Below are positions 27,215-36,003 of a stretch of 64,000 bases of DNA, piece by piece. Location of the stretch: contig CAJTFD010000006.1 in assembly GCA_910575625.1 (NCBI GenBank), forward strand, positions 62,001-126,000, written 5' to 3'. Source of the stretch: Clostridia bacterium. Lineage in GTDB: Bacteria > Bacillota > Clostridia > Lachnospirales > Lachnospiraceae. The number at the start of each line of letters is the position of its first letter. The stretch's first letter is position 1. A program made the position numbers and the translations under genes. The notes under the pieces are model-generated. The model had not been told where the DNA came from and did no database searches. It saw nothing but the letters and a program-made list of their open reading frames with translations.

Positions 27215-27238
27215 AGACCCACGAGGTGAGGTGATAAA

Positions 27239-28009
27239 ATGCGGCTTGAACGAATAAACGATATGGAACAATACATCATCGAAAATGAATCGGTCTCTCT
27301 TGAAAGATTGGCAAGCCATTTCAATATCTCTGTCAACACAGTCCGCAGAGACATCCGCGAGCTGATCGAGAGGGGCCAGATCAAAAAGGTGTATGGCGGC
27401 GTCTCTTCTATAAGAGATGACAAAAATACGCCGCTCCCTATTGCTGTCCGCACCGCAAAAAACAGCGCATCCAAACAGATGATCGGTGAACTTGCATCTT
27501 CCTTTGTGCAAAACGGCGATACGATCTTTCTCGATTCGGGATCTACCGTCGTATGTATGCTCCCTTATCTGGCAAAAAAAGAAAACATCACGATCGTCAC
27601 GCATTCTTTGAGCGCCATGTACGAGGCGTCCAAATATCCTTCGCTGAAAATGATCGCTCTGGGCGGTTTTTACAACCAGACGACCTCTTCCTTTGTTGGG
27701 ATCTCAACACTGGAAGCCCTGTCTGAGATCAGTACGGATACCATTTTCATCGCCGCCACCGGAGTGAGCCTGGAACGCGGTCTGACAAACACCACCTTTT
27801 TTGAGGCGGAGATCAAGCGGAAGGTCGTCCAGCGCAGCGACAGGGTGATACTGCTGGCAGACAGCAGTAAATTTGACCACGCGGCGACTATCTCTTTTTT
27901 TGATTTTTCCGATCTGTACGCTGTCGTGACAGAGAAAAGACCTCCCCAAAAATATATGGACAGCATCGCCCAAAATAACATCAGGCTTTTATGCGATCGA
28001 TCACTTTAA
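27239..28009 (+). CDS. DeoR-family sugar-responsive repressor
   Basis: A 256-aa regulator with the DeoR helix-turn-helix (VSLERLASHFNISVNTVRRD, then VYGGVSS) and a C-terminal sugar-phosphate sensor domain of the DeoRC type (ANGDTIFLDSG-like motif NGDTIFLDSGSTVVCML, IALGGFYN and VVQRSDRVILLADSSKF). GAGGTGAGGTGA precedes the ATG. It is divergent from the gap-pgk-larA-mae-tkt operon and 14 bp upstream of a PfkB kinase, so it very likely controls both transcripts. The inducer should be a phosphorylated intermediate of the same pathway. Confidence 0.92.
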   Translation: MRLERINDMEQYIIENESVSLERLASHFNISVNTVRRDIRELIERGQIKKVYGGVSSIRDDKNTPLPIAVRTAKNSASKQMIGELASSFVQNGDTIFLDSGSTVVCMLPYLAKKENITIVTHSLSAMYEASKYPSLKMIALGGFYNQTTSSFVGISTLEALSEISTDTIFIAATGVSLERGLTNTTFFEAEIKRKVVQRSDRVILLADSSKFDHAATISFFDFSDLYAVVTEKRPPQKYMDSIAQNNIRLLCDRSL

Positions 28010-28023
28010 AGGGAGGCGCGCAT

Positions 28024-28968
28024 ATGGATATTCTTTGTGTCGGGGAGATCCTCGCGGATGTTATAGTCCATCCTGTAGAAGATATCAGATTCAAAGATGA
28101 CTGTTCACTTGTCAGTGACATAATGATAAGACCGGGCGGAGATTCTTTTAACAACGCCCTAGATCTTGTGAGATTGGGCAATCAGGTATGTTATGCCGGA
28201 CGGATCGGCGGCGACGCGGTCGGGACCTATCTGTATAACGAGGGGATCGCTGCCGGTATCGATATGAGTCATGTGGTCCATTCTCCAAACCCTCATACAA
28301 AAATGAATATTTTGATCAATGATAAAGGAGAGCGGTCTTTTCTGTATTATCCGGGCACGAGCGCGGAATTATGCATAGATGATATCGACTTTTCTCTGTT
28401 GGACGACTGCCGGATCGTGACGGTCGGCGGGACATTCCATTTGCCGCGCCTGGACGGGAAGGGCACGGCCGCTTTATTTAAAGAGGCAAAAAAACGGGAT
28501 GTGATCACAGCCATGGATGTGACCAAAGACTTTTCAGGCCGTTGGAACAGCGTCATCGAACCCTGTTACCCCTATCTGGATCACTTTCTCCCGAGCATAG
28601 AGCAGGCGTCGCTCATCGCCCGGTCATCCGACGAAAAAGAGATCGCCGACTTTTTCCTCTCCCGCGGTGTTAAAAATGTCACGATCAAACTGGGAGAACG
28701 GGGATCTTACTTCAAAAATGCATCCACCGCTTTTTATTGCGGCTGTTACCAGGTCCCGGTCGTTGAAACGACCGGCGCGGGGGACGCTTTTGTATCCGGT
28801 TTTTTGACCGGCCTCTTAAAAGGCTTTTCCTATGAGGGATGTGTGAGATTCGCAACAGCCTGTTCCGCACATGTGATCCAGGCTGTCGGCGCCACAACGG
28901 GCATGAAAGATCTGGAGACGATAGCCGCTTTCATAAAAGAGCAGCCGCCGCTCTCCATCACGACATGA
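28024..28968 (+). CDS. PfkB/ribokinase-family carbohydrate kinase
   Basis: A 314-aa kinase that begins MDILCVGEILADVIVHP. It has the PfkB glycine signature RPGGDSFNNALDLVRLG and the catalytic/anion-hole motif ETTGAGDAFVSGFL near the C-terminus. The ATG at 28024 is chosen for the GGGAGG upstream. It phosphorylates a sugar or sugar acid with ATP. It lacks the features I expect for IolC, so I do not assign it to inositol use even though an iol operon follows. Co-transcription with the DeoR regulator links it to the archaeal-type GAPDH/PGK operon. Confidence 0.9.
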   Translation: MDILCVGEILADVIVHPVEDIRFKDDCSLVSDIMIRPGGDSFNNALDLVRLGNQVCYAGRIGGDAVGTYLYNEGIAAGIDMSHVVHSPNPHTKMNILINDKGERSFLYYPGTSAELCIDDIDFSLLDDCRIVTVGGTFHLPRLDGKGTAALFKEAKKRDVITAMDVTKDFSGRWNSVIEPCYPYLDHFLPSIEQASLIARSSDEKEIADFFLSRGVKNVTIKLGERGSYFKNASTAFYCGCYQVPVVETTGAGDAFVSGFLTGLLKGFSYEGCVRFATACSAHVIQAVGATTGMKDLETIAAFIKEQPPLSITT

Positions 28969-29014
28969 CACCCGGCCGCACCGGACGGCTAAGACCCAGC
29001 CCGCCAAATGTCTG

Positions 29015-29051
29015 AGTGGATGGCCGTGCACGCACGCCCATCCACTGCTTT
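29015..29051. terminator. Hairpin between convergent pfkB and iolG genes
   Basis: AGTGGATGG (29015-29023) pairs with CCATCCACT (29038-29046). A short GCTTT follows on the plus strand. The T tract is weak, but the place between convergent stops fits a bidirectional terminator. Confidence 0.45.
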
Positions 29052-29055
29052 GCGA

Positions 29056-30063
29056 TCACTCGATCTCTGAGATAGCCACCGGTCGACCCTCTTTCAATGA
29101 CTTGGTCGCAGCAGCCGCCATCAATACCGGATACAGGCCGTCCTCGCCGACCACCGGCGGTGTCTTGTCGTTGATGACCGCATCGGCAAATGCCTGCATT
29201 TCAGAGATAAATGCTCCTGTATAACGATCCCACATCACTTTATGGATCGTTCCCGATGATGTGCTGTCCGCTGTCAGGAGCTTCGCTGTCGACAGGGTGT
29301 CGTTCTCGTCAAGGGCCGCGCCTTTTGAGCCGAACACTTCCACACGCTGGTCATAACCATATACCGCCTGACGGCTGTTATCGATGATCCCGATCGCGCC
29401 ATTTTCAAATCTCATTGTAACGACAGCGGTATCTACATCGCCCGCTCTGCCGATGGCAGGATCGATCAGGACAGCTCCGTATGCATGGACTTCCGTTACT
29501 TCAGAACCGGCCACAAAACGGGCCATGTCAAAATCATGGATCATCATATCGTAGAAGATCCCGCCGGATACTTTGACATAATCGATCGACGGCGGTTCCG
29601 GATCGCGGGAGCTGATCTTGATGAGATTGACTTTTCCCACCTTTCCCGCCCTGACCATCTCATATACCGCGCGGTGATCGTGGTCAAAACGACGGCAGAA
29701 CCCGATCTGCAGTTTCACCTGCGCTTCCTTTGCCGCGTCAATGGCCTCGTGCACTCTTTTTAGATCATGATCGATCGGTTTTTCACAGAAAATATGTTTT
29801 TTAGCTTTTGCGGCCTCAATGATATACTGTGCGTGTGTGTTGGTCGATGAGCAGATGATCACAGCCTCTATCTCCGGATCGTTGATGATCGCACCGGCAT
29901 CCTTCGCTGTGTTCGGTATCCCATATCTTTTTGCAAATGCTTCTATCTCTTCATCCATAAACGGATCTGCGATCGTCTTGATCTCCATCTCCGGTACAAA
30001 CATCGCGATGTTCTTTGCATGTACCTTCCCAATACGTCCTGCTCCGATGATCCCTACCTTCAT
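29056..30063 (-). CDS. iolG: Inositol 2-dehydrogenase (module A)
   Basis: A 335-aa GFO/IDH/MocA oxidoreductase that starts MKVGIIGAGRIGKVHAKN (NAD-binding) and carries the catalytic-lysine motif HIFCEKPIDHDL, then GFCRRFDHDH, SSRDPEPPSIDYVKVSGGIF and the H-x-x-D motif MIHDFDMARF. It oxidises myo-inositol to scyllo-inosose (2-keto-myo-inositol) with NAD. The start at 30063 follows AGAGGATAAGG. It is the last gene of module A, after iolB. A second copy (iolG2) lies at 47958-48977 in module B. Confidence 0.93.
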   Translation of the reverse strand: MKVGIIGAGRIGKVHAKNIAMFVPEMEIKTIADPFMDEEIEAFAKRYGIPNTAKDAGAIINDPEIEAVIICSSTNTHAQYIIEAAKAKKHIFCEKPIDHDLKRVHEAIDAAKEAQVKLQIGFCRRFDHDHRAVYEMVRAGKVGKVNLIKISSRDPEPPSIDYVKVSGGIFYDMMIHDFDMARFVAGSEVTEVHAYGAVLIDPAIGRAGDVDTAVVTMRFENGAIGIIDNSRQAVYGYDQRVEVFGSKGAALDENDTLSTAKLLTADSTSSGTIHKVMWDRYTGAFISEMQAFADAVINDKTPPVVGEDGLYPVLMAAAATKSLKEGRPVAISEIE

Positions 30064-30113
30064 ATCCTTATCCTCTCTTTCTCGTTTTCTTTTCATAAAT
30101 GCCGTTCCAAGAT

Positions 30114-30905
30114 CTATCCCTTATAAATACGATCATTGGCGTCTTCTGCACTGAGCCATTTATGCTCTTCATCATCAATACGGGTCTTCTCCCACGGATC
30201 CCCATCCAGATGACGGATCCCCCAGAGATAACACATCGCATAGCCCGGCGCCGCCCCCTGGGAATGGAATCCATGGTTGACGACCGTCAGCCCATTATGA
30301 CGGGACGTATACGCTTCCCCATTCGCAAAGCTGACGCCAAATCCCTGGGGATGGTCAAACCTATGCAGATATACTTCCGGCTGCGGGTGATGGTGCGGCG
30401 GATAGGATGACCATTTCCCCGGGAAGTTCAAGACCTCGCCCAAGACCATCTTGGAAAACGGAGCGTTTTCATAGTCAAAAAATGTTTTGATATCCCGGCG
30501 CATACAGCCCATCAGCTCCCCATCATTTCCGGCATGCTGTACCTGCACGTCTTCCGGACGGTACAGGACCGGTGCGAAATGAACGTCGCTGCGCGTTTTC
30601 TGCAGATAGATCTCACAGTGGGATCTCGCCTCCAGTTTCACCTGCGTGCCTGCCGAGACGAGCAGGCACCATGCCTCATGACGGAACATATCCGGACGAT
30701 CGCAGAAAACCTCCTGGTCTGCGTAACGCATGACGACCTTGCCCTCCAGGAGAGAAAGCGCGGTCTCCTTTTCTGCCTCATCCAGGATATACCCATCGCC
30801 CCCTTCCATCACCAGGATACCCACATCCATCATTGTGCCGGCGTCGTCCTTTTCCAGATCAAGATACTCGTTATATCCTCTCTCCAGCTTTTTATCTATG
30901 TACAT
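30114..30905 (-). CDS. iolB: 5-deoxy-glucuronate isomerase (module A)
   Basis: A 263-aa bicupin of the KduI/IolB family. The metal-binding HHHPQPEVYLHRFDHPQGFG motif and VNHGFHSQGAAPGYAMCYLW are characteristic. It converts 5-deoxy-D-glucuronate to 5-dehydro-2-deoxy-D-gluconate, the fourth step of the Bacillus-type inositol route. A GGAGATAAG ribosome site precedes the ATG. It sits 40 bp after iolD. The next enzyme (IolC kinase) is not in this operon or elsewhere in the window. Confidence 0.93.
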   Translation of the reverse strand: MYIDKKLERGYNEYLDLEKDDAGTMMDVGILVMEGGDGYILDEAEKETALSLLEGKVVMRYADQEVFCDRPDMFRHEAWCLLVSAGTQVKLEARSHCEIYLQKTRSDVHFAPVLYRPEDVQVQHAGNDGELMGCMRRDIKTFFDYENAPFSKMVLGEVLNFPGKWSSYPPHHHPQPEVYLHRFDHPQGFGVSFANGEAYTSRHNGLTVVNHGFHSQGAAPGYAMCYLWGIRHLDGDPWEKTRIDDEEHKWLSAEDANDRIYKG

Positions 30906-30944
30906 GTCTTATCTCCTCCAAATGGCTCGCGATCATCGCACCGA

Positions 30945-32876
30945 TCAATATTGTCTGGCCGCCTCTCTTGCTCTGAACACCTCTTCAGCGGCTTTTTTTC
31001 CTTCCTCTGTCTCTGTGACTTCTGCGATACCGATGTTCCACCAAGATCCGTAGCCGTCTGTCATAGTCTTTGGGATGATCTTCAGATCAAAGAGACACGC
31101 GACCTCCTGTTTCTTTGCGTCTTCGATCGCTGTCTCAAATTCTGCGATCGAGCGCGCCGTATAGGCTTTCAGTCCGTACCCTTCTGCCACTTTAGCAAGA
31201 TCCAGCGGGATAAGGTCCCCTTTGATCTCGTTGTTCTGATCGCGATATCTGAATTCTGTCGCAAGGCTCCCGACTCCGTTTGTCATCTGCAGATTATTGA
31301 TGCAGCCGAATCCGGAATTATTGAATATGAGCAGATTTGTCTTCTTTCTCTCCTGCATGGTCGTCATGATCTCACTGTGGAGCATCTGGAAACTGCCGTC
31401 CCCGATCACCGCATATACTTCACGTTCCGGCTCTGCGAGTTTCACGCCCAGCGCCGCCGCCACTTCGTAGCCCATACAGGAATAACCGTATTCAGCATGA
31501 TACGCATCCTTTGTATCTGTCTTCCAGATCCTCTGCAGACAGCTCGGAAGGCTCCCGCCCGCCGTGATCAAGATCGCATCCTCGTCGATGAGCTCTCTTA
31601 ATCTACAGAGGACAGACGTCTGCGTCAGTGTGCTCCCCGTCATCTTCACATACTCTGGGATCGTCCTCGGATCGCGTGCTTTTACAAGAGGTTCAAAATC
31701 CTCCCCGGTATAATGGCAGTCTGCCAGCAGCACAAGCTCTTCCTCCCAGAGCTGTTTTGCCTCGGCGACCTCATTTTCATAGCCCGAGCGGTATCCGCGC
31801 TCTTTCAAGATCTCCGATAACGCCTCTAGTGTCACCTTCGCATCTCCGACAGCTTTTACCGCGTCCATTTTGTAAGCGTGGAAACGGCTGTTATTGATCG
31901 TGACCATTTTTACATCCGGATCCTGGAACTGCCATTTAGAGCCTGTCGTAAAATCCTCCAGTCTGGTCCCGATCGCGATCACTGCATCCGCCTGTTTTGC
32001 GATCTTGTTCGCCGCCAGCGTCCCTGTGACGCCGATCCCGCCCAGACACCACGCATTGCTGGACTTGCAGGCGCTCTTGCCGGCCTGCGTCTCGCCAAAT
32101 GGGATATGGAAATCTTCGCAAAATCTCTCGACGGTCTCTCCCGCTTCTGAATATTTGACGCCGCCGCCTACGATGATGAGCGGTCTTTTGCTGCTCCCGA
32201 CCACCGCCGCAATGTCCTCGATCTCTTCGCGGGCCGCCGACGTTCTGGTGATACGGTGTACGCGTTTCTGGAAGAAATAGTCCGGATAGTCATATGCCTC
32301 ACCTTCTGTGTCCTGACAGATCGCAATGCATACCGCGCCTGTCTGCGCCGGATCTGTGAGCACCCGCATCGCATTGATCATGGCTGTCATCAGCTGTTCC
32401 GGACGCACGATCCGATCCCAGTATCTGCAGACCGGTCTGAATGCATCATTCGTTGTCAGGGAGAGCGAACTGTCCTGTTCAAGCTGCTGGAGCACGGGAT
32501 CTGGCTGTCTTGTGGCAAATGTATCTGCCGGGAACAGAAGGAGCGGTATGTTATTGACTGTGGCCGTCGCCGCCGCCGTCACCATATTGGCCGCCCCCGG
32601 TCCGATGGATGAAGCGCAGGCGATGATCCTCCTGCGGTTATTCTGTTTTGCAAAAGCCGTCGCCACGTGGCACATACCCTGCTCGTTCCTTCCCTGAAAT
32701 ACTTTCAGACCGCCTGGATCTTGGTCCAGCGCCTGCCCCAGGCCGACCGCGATCCCATGACCAAAGATCGTAAAGATACCTTCTACGAACTTGATCTCTT
32801 CACCGTCAAACGATACGTACTGATTATCGAGAAATCTCACCAATGCCTGCGCAACTGTCATTCTTGTCGTACCCAT
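30945..32876 (-). CDS. iolD: 3D-(3,5/4)-trihydroxycyclohexane-1,2-dione hydrolase (module A)
   Basis: A 643-aa thiamine-diphosphate enzyme. N-terminal [20 protein letters not shown], the Glu-containing [16 protein letters not shown] and the C-terminal TPP/Mg motif [18 protein letters not shown] with [10 protein letters not shown] are typical of IolD. It opens the cyclohexane ring to 5-deoxy-glucuronate. The start at 32876 follows GGAGGTGG and gives exactly the length of the paralogue iolD2, whereas 32891 would add five residues. Transcribed between iolE and iolB. Confidence 0.95.
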   Translation of the reverse strand: MGTTRMTVAQALVRFLDNQYVSFDGEEIKFVEGIFTIFGHGIAVGLGQALDQDPGGLKVFQGRNEQGMCHVATAFAKQNNRRRIIACASSIGPGAANMVTAAATATVNNIPLLLFPADTFATRQPDPVLQQLEQDSSLSLTTNDAFRPVCRYWDRIVRPEQLMTAMINAMRVLTDPAQTGAVCIAICQDTEGEAYDYPDYFFQKRVHRITRTSAAREEIEDIAAVVGSSKRPLIIVGGGVKYSEAGETVERFCEDFHIPFGETQAGKSACKSSNAWCLGGIGVTGTLAANKIAKQADAVIAIGTRLEDFTTGSKWQFQDPDVKMVTINNSRFHAYKMDAVKAVGDAKVTLEALSEILKERGYRSGYENEVAEAKQLWEEELVLLADCHYTGEDFEPLVKARDPRTIPEYVKMTGSTLTQTSVLCRLRELIDEDAILITAGGSLPSCLQRIWKTDTKDAYHAEYGYSCMGYEVAAALGVKLAEPEREVYAVIGDGSFQMLHSEIMTTMQERKKTNLLIFNNSGFGCINNLQMTNGVGSLATEFRYRDQNNEIKGDLIPLDLAKVAEGYGLKAYTARSIAEFETAIEDAKKQEVACLFDLKIIPKTMTDGYGSWWNIGIAEVTETEEGKKAAEEVFRAREAARQY

Positions 32877-32900
32877 TTTCCACCTCCACATTTTTACAGT

Positions 32901-33800
32901 TTATAAACCTGTCGCCTGTCTGATATGATCGCGTGCTTTTATCGCATACTCCAGCGGATCTGCCAATGCGGGATCCTGCTCAGCCTCAACCAGCAGCCAC
33001 CCCTCATACCCGGCCTCATCCAAGGCCTTATATACCGGCTCAAAATCCACATCCCCGTCGCCCGGCACGGTAAACGCCCCCTGGAAGATCGCTTCGAGAA
33101 AGCTCAGATGCTCTTTTTTTACTCTATCCACCACCGGCAGGCGCATATCCTTCAGATGCACATGCCCGACACGCTTTGGATATTTCCTCAGGATAAGGAG
33201 CGGATTCTCCCCCGCAAACGTAAAGTGTCCTATGTCATAACATAAAAATACATATTTGGGGTCTGTCATCTCCATGAGCCGGTCTGTCTCGTCAGCCGTC
33301 TGCACCACGGTGCCCATATGATGATGGAAGCAAAGTTTAAATCCCTGCTCTAAAGCGATCTTCCCAAGTTTATCCAATCCCTCTGCGAGCATGTTCCATT
33401 CTTTTTCATCCATGATGTGGCGGCGGTCATCCAGGATCGGGACATCCCTCATCCCCTGGATACTGTAACTTTGTTCACTCACATTGATCCGATCCGCGCC
33501 GACAGATCTTAAAAACTTGAGCGCCTCCTCAAATTTTGCCTTATTCTCCTCATAAGACTCCGTGATCAGGAAAGAACTGAACCAACAGCTTGCGATCTTC
33601 AGGCCGCGGAGCCTGAGCGCTTTATTTAGCCGCTCGGCATCACGCGGGAATTTATTGCCGATCTCACATCCGGCAAAGCCTGCTAATGCCATCTCACTGA
33701 CGATCTGCTGAAATGTATTTTCCGCCCCAAGCTCCGGCATATCATCATTGCACCACCCGATCGGCGCGATCCCCAAAAAAACCTTTTCTTTATCAAACAT
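32901..33800 (-). CDS. iolE: Inosose dehydratase (module A)
   Basis: A 299-aa TIM-barrel enzyme of the xylose-isomerase-like family. LGIAPIGWCNDDMPELG at the N-terminus, FHHHMGTVVQTADETDRLM, YDIGHFTFAGE, HVHLKDMR and VPGDGDVDFEPVYKAL match IolE. It dehydrates scyllo-inosose to the trihydroxycyclohexane-dione that IolD hydrolyses. The ATG is preceded by AGGAGAAG. The paralogue iolE2 (37446-38342) is clearly related but differs at many positions, so it is not a recent copy. Confidence 0.94.
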   Translation of the reverse strand: MFDKEKVFLGIAPIGWCNDDMPELGAENTFQQIVSEMALAGFAGCEIGNKFPRDAERLNKALRLRGLKIASCWFSSFLITESYEENKAKFEEALKFLRSVGADRINVSEQSYSIQGMRDVPILDDRRHIMDEKEWNMLAEGLDKLGKIALEQGFKLCFHHHMGTVVQTADETDRLMEMTDPKYVFLCYDIGHFTFAGENPLLILRKYPKRVGHVHLKDMRLPVVDRVKKEHLSFLEAIFQGAFTVPGDGDVDFEPVYKALDEAGYEGWLLVEAEQDPALADPLEYAIKARDHIRQATGL

Positions 33801-33823
33801 ATCTCTTCTCCTGTACTCTTGTT

Positions 33824-34612
33824 TTATCTAAAAATATCCATAATGGCTTTTACCGCTTCCTCGCTGCTGTTGAGCGGGAATAATTCACAACCCACATATC
33901 CCTGGTATCCAACCTTTTCCAGGTGCCTGATCACGTTCTTATAATTGATCTCTCCTGTCCCGGGTTCATGTCTTCCTGGCACATCTGCAATATGGATATG
34001 ACCGATCGCATCCAGATATGTAGAAATGGTATCACAGATAGAACCCTCGTCGTTGAGCTGCATATGGTAGATATCATACAGGATCCGTACTCTCGGCGAA
34101 CCGATCAGACGGATCACCTCGGCTGCCATCTGCGTCGTCTGCAGAAAATTCCCAACGTGATCGGTCGTGATGTTCAATCCCTCAAGATTGCAGGTGATCT
34201 GGCTGTCCTCCGCCAGTTTCGCAACCTCCAGGAGCATATCATACATGGAACAGAGTTTCACTGTATCGGAAAGTTCCGTATAATGGTCGACCACGATCCC
34301 GCCTTCTCCGAGCGCATTGGAATGGATGATCACACTCCCCGCGCCGATCTGCACCGCCGCATCGAGAGATCTTTTAAGAAACTCAAGATAGCGTTCCTTA
34401 TGCGTCGGATCCACAAGTGAAAAATCTGCATCTCCATTAAATCCACAGATACCGATCCCTGCATCCTCCGCCAGTCTCTTGATCTGTCCCAGATCCTTAT
34501 CCGTCCAACTCCAAAATTCGATCTGATCGAACCCCGCCCTTTTAGCGGCTCCAAATCTCTCCTCCCATGGAAGCTCCGTAAAGATCGTTTCAATACATGC
34601 TGTACACTTCAT
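33824..34612 (-). CDS. Hydroxypyruvate isomerase-like TIM-barrel protein
   Basis: A 262-aa AP-endonuclease-2/xylose-isomerase-fold protein. LYDIYHMQLNDEG, IGHIHIADVPGRHEPGTGEI and CNLEGLN are the hallmarks of the Hyi family, including E. coli hydroxypyruvate isomerase. It is the first structural gene after the LacI regulator in module A. It might isomerise an inosose or keto-sugar intermediate in place of IolI, since a true IolI is found only in module B. The start at 34612 has GGAGAAT upstream. Confidence 0.8.
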   Translation of the reverse strand: MKCTACIETIFTELPWEERFGAAKRAGFDQIEFWSWTDKDLGQIKRLAEDAGIGICGFNGDADFSLVDPTHKERYLEFLKRSLDAAVQIGAGSVIIHSNALGEGGIVVDHYTELSDTVKLCSMYDMLLEVAKLAEDSQITCNLEGLNITTDHVGNFLQTTQMAAEVIRLIGSPRVRILYDIYHMQLNDEGSICDTISTYLDAIGHIHIADVPGRHEPGTGEINYKNVIRHLEKVGYQGYVGCELFPLNSSEEAVKAIMDIFR

Positions 34613-34650
34613 TGATATTCTCCTTTCCATCCATATAGATAGTCGTTTTC

Positions 34651-34664
34651 CGTGCTCGCGCACA
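34651..34664. promoter_or_regulatory. Operator candidate upstream of module A structural genes
   Basis: CGTGCTCGCGCACA on the plus strand is, read on the minus strand, TGTGCGCGAGCACG. This is nearly the same as the core TGTGCGCGCGCACA at 35795-35808. It lies about 10 bp downstream of a TATACT box (34682-34677), a place suited to repression. Confidence 0.5.
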
Positions 34665-34680
34665 CTCTCTTTTAAAAGTA

Positions 34681-34702
34681 TAGCGACCAGAAATGGTCAC
34701 TA
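34681..34702 (-). terminator. Hairpin right after the module A LacI gene
   Basis: TAGTGACCA and TGGTCGCTA (minus strand) form a 9-bp stem with a 4-nt loop starting 4 nt after the regulator stop, then TACTTTTAAAA. It is either a weak terminator that lowers read-through or part of a regulatory site. Confidence 0.45.
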
Positions 34703-34705
34703 TCA

Positions 34706-35734
34706 CTATAAGATACATTCTGAAGAAATGATATTATAAAACGGTTTTATATTGTCATTATAGATCTCTTTTCCATAAAGGATATGGTCCCGCAAAAGCT
34801 GGATCGGCTTATACCCCTGCCGGAAGATATTCTGTTCGATCGTAAAATCCAGACTGCCTTCCTTTAAGTATCCCAGAGTATCTGCCGGGACATCGTGACA
34901 GACAGCCAGGGGACGCTTTGACGGCTTCACCCGGTTGAGTGCATCCACATAAGCAGATACACAGGATGCGGACAGATAGACCCCGCACAGCTCCCGGCAC
35001 TCACTCAATTCTTCCAGGATGCGGTCATATGTAAGCGGATAAATCTCATAAGTATAGATCACTTTGCATTCGATCTTGTGCGGCGAATAAACGCTGACAC
35101 AGTCCTGAAAACCTTTTACGCGGCTCACATGTGCGTCAAATTCCGGCCTCCCGCCGACGATCAAGATCTCTCCGTCTGACTGGAGCATCTTTCCCACAAG
35201 CTCACCTGCGATACGGCCGCTCTTATAAGCGTCCTCACCCACAAATGCACGCCGCCGGCTGGCCGGGATGTCGGAATTCAAAGTGACGACAGGTATGTCC
35301 CCCGCATCAAGCTGATCGATCTTTTCGATCAGCAACTGTGAATTCTGTGCGCTGATCGCAAATCCTTTCACACCCTCCTCGCACATCCGATCGATCACAC
35401 GGATATATTCCGCAGGCGCATTCGCATCACACTCCTCCACCAGTAATTCTACCCCCAAAGCCCGGCACTCTTCCTGCCCCCGACTGATCCCTCTGCGGAC
35501 CTCATCGTGGAAAAATCCTGGCTGGTTCGGTATGAGCACCCCAATCTTAGGAGCATTCTGGGACAATGCGAGCGCTCTGGCAGATGCGTTCGGCGCATAA
35601 TCCAGTTCGTCCAGCGCCCGGAGCACTTTCTGCTCGATCTCTTTTTTAACATTTCCGCGCTTGTGCAGCACCCGGTCTACGGTGCCCCTGGAAACGCCCA
35701 CATATTCGGCCACTTCTTTTATCGTAACGCCCAT
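34706..35734 (-). CDS. LacI-family regulator of inositol module A
   Basis: A 342-aa regulator with an N-terminal LacI helix-turn-helix (TIKEVAEYVGVSRGTVDRVL) and a periplasmic-binding-protein-like sensor (IGVLIPNQPGFFHDEVRRGI, VVTLNSDIPASRRRAFVGED). The recognition region reads GTVDR instead of the common TVSR, as in the other two regulators of this subgroup in the window. The start at 35734 follows AAGGAGGGG. It is the first gene of module A behind a consensus promoter, with a long palindrome just upstream, so autoregulation is likely. Confidence 0.88.
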   Translation of the reverse strand: MGVTIKEVAEYVGVSRGTVDRVLHKRGNVKKEIEQKVLRALDELDYAPNASARALALSQNAPKIGVLIPNQPGFFHDEVRRGISRGQEECRALGVELLVEECDANAPAEYIRVIDRMCEEGVKGFAISAQNSQLLIEKIDQLDAGDIPVVTLNSDIPASRRRAFVGEDAYKSGRIAGELVGKMLQSDGEILIVGGRPEFDAHVSRVKGFQDCVSVYSPHKIECKVIYTYEIYPLTYDRILEELSECRELCGVYLSASCVSAYVDALNRVKPSKRPLAVCHDVPADTLGYLKEGSLDFTIEQNIFRQGYKPIQLLRDHILYGKEIYNDNIKPFYNIISSECIL

Positions 35735-35757
35735 CCTCTCCCCCCTCCTTTTCCTGC

Positions 35758-35786
35758 ATTGTAACAAAGGATCTTCCTCCTGTCAA
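35758..35786 (-). promoter_or_regulatory. Consensus promoter of the module A operon
   Basis: On the minus strand TTGACA (35786-35781), a 17-bp spacer and TACAAT (35763-35758) with TGT before the -10 lie 24 bp upstream of the regulator start. Confidence 0.8.
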
Positions 35787-35787
35787 C

Positions 35788-35815
35788 ACAAAAATGTGCG
35801 CGCGCACATTTTTGT
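35788..35815. promoter_or_regulatory. Perfect 28-bp palindrome, operator candidate
   Basis: The sequence is symmetric around 35801/35802 with core TGTGCGCGCGCACA (35795-35808) flanked by A5/T5 and AC/GT. It abuts the -35 box of the module A promoter and lies between two divergent LacI-type genes. Confidence 0.7.
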
Positions 35816-35871
35816 TGGCGCCGTACCTTTCGGAAAAAATGCGTTTATTCTGATGCAAAAGCGAAAGATCA

Positions 35872-35900
35872 TTGCCCCACGATCGTATCCGTGATATAAT
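35872..35900 (+). promoter_or_regulatory. Promoter of the second LacI-type gene
   Basis: TTGCCC (35872-35877), a 17-bp spacer and TATAAT (35895-35900). The leader that follows (about 35905-36003) is conserved upstream of the paralogue at 52974. Confidence 0.6.
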
Positions 35901-36003
35901 TTTTATAAAATATGTCACGATCCATAACGCTTTTTTCAGAACGCCTCTATCGGATCATGACAAGAACATACATCCAAAAACAGGAGAAAGGAGCGCCTTA
36001 CAA

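Noticed and set aside
28024-28968. PfkB kinase as the missing IolC
   Set aside because: It is co-transcribed with the DeoR regulator, away from the iol operon, and its sequence does not show the IolC-specific N-terminus.
35872-36003. Longer start for LacI paralogue 1 (35872)
   Set aside because: The extension overlaps the promoter and is not shared in frame with the paralogue. The ATG at 36004 has a ribosome site and gives the normal HTH N-terminus.
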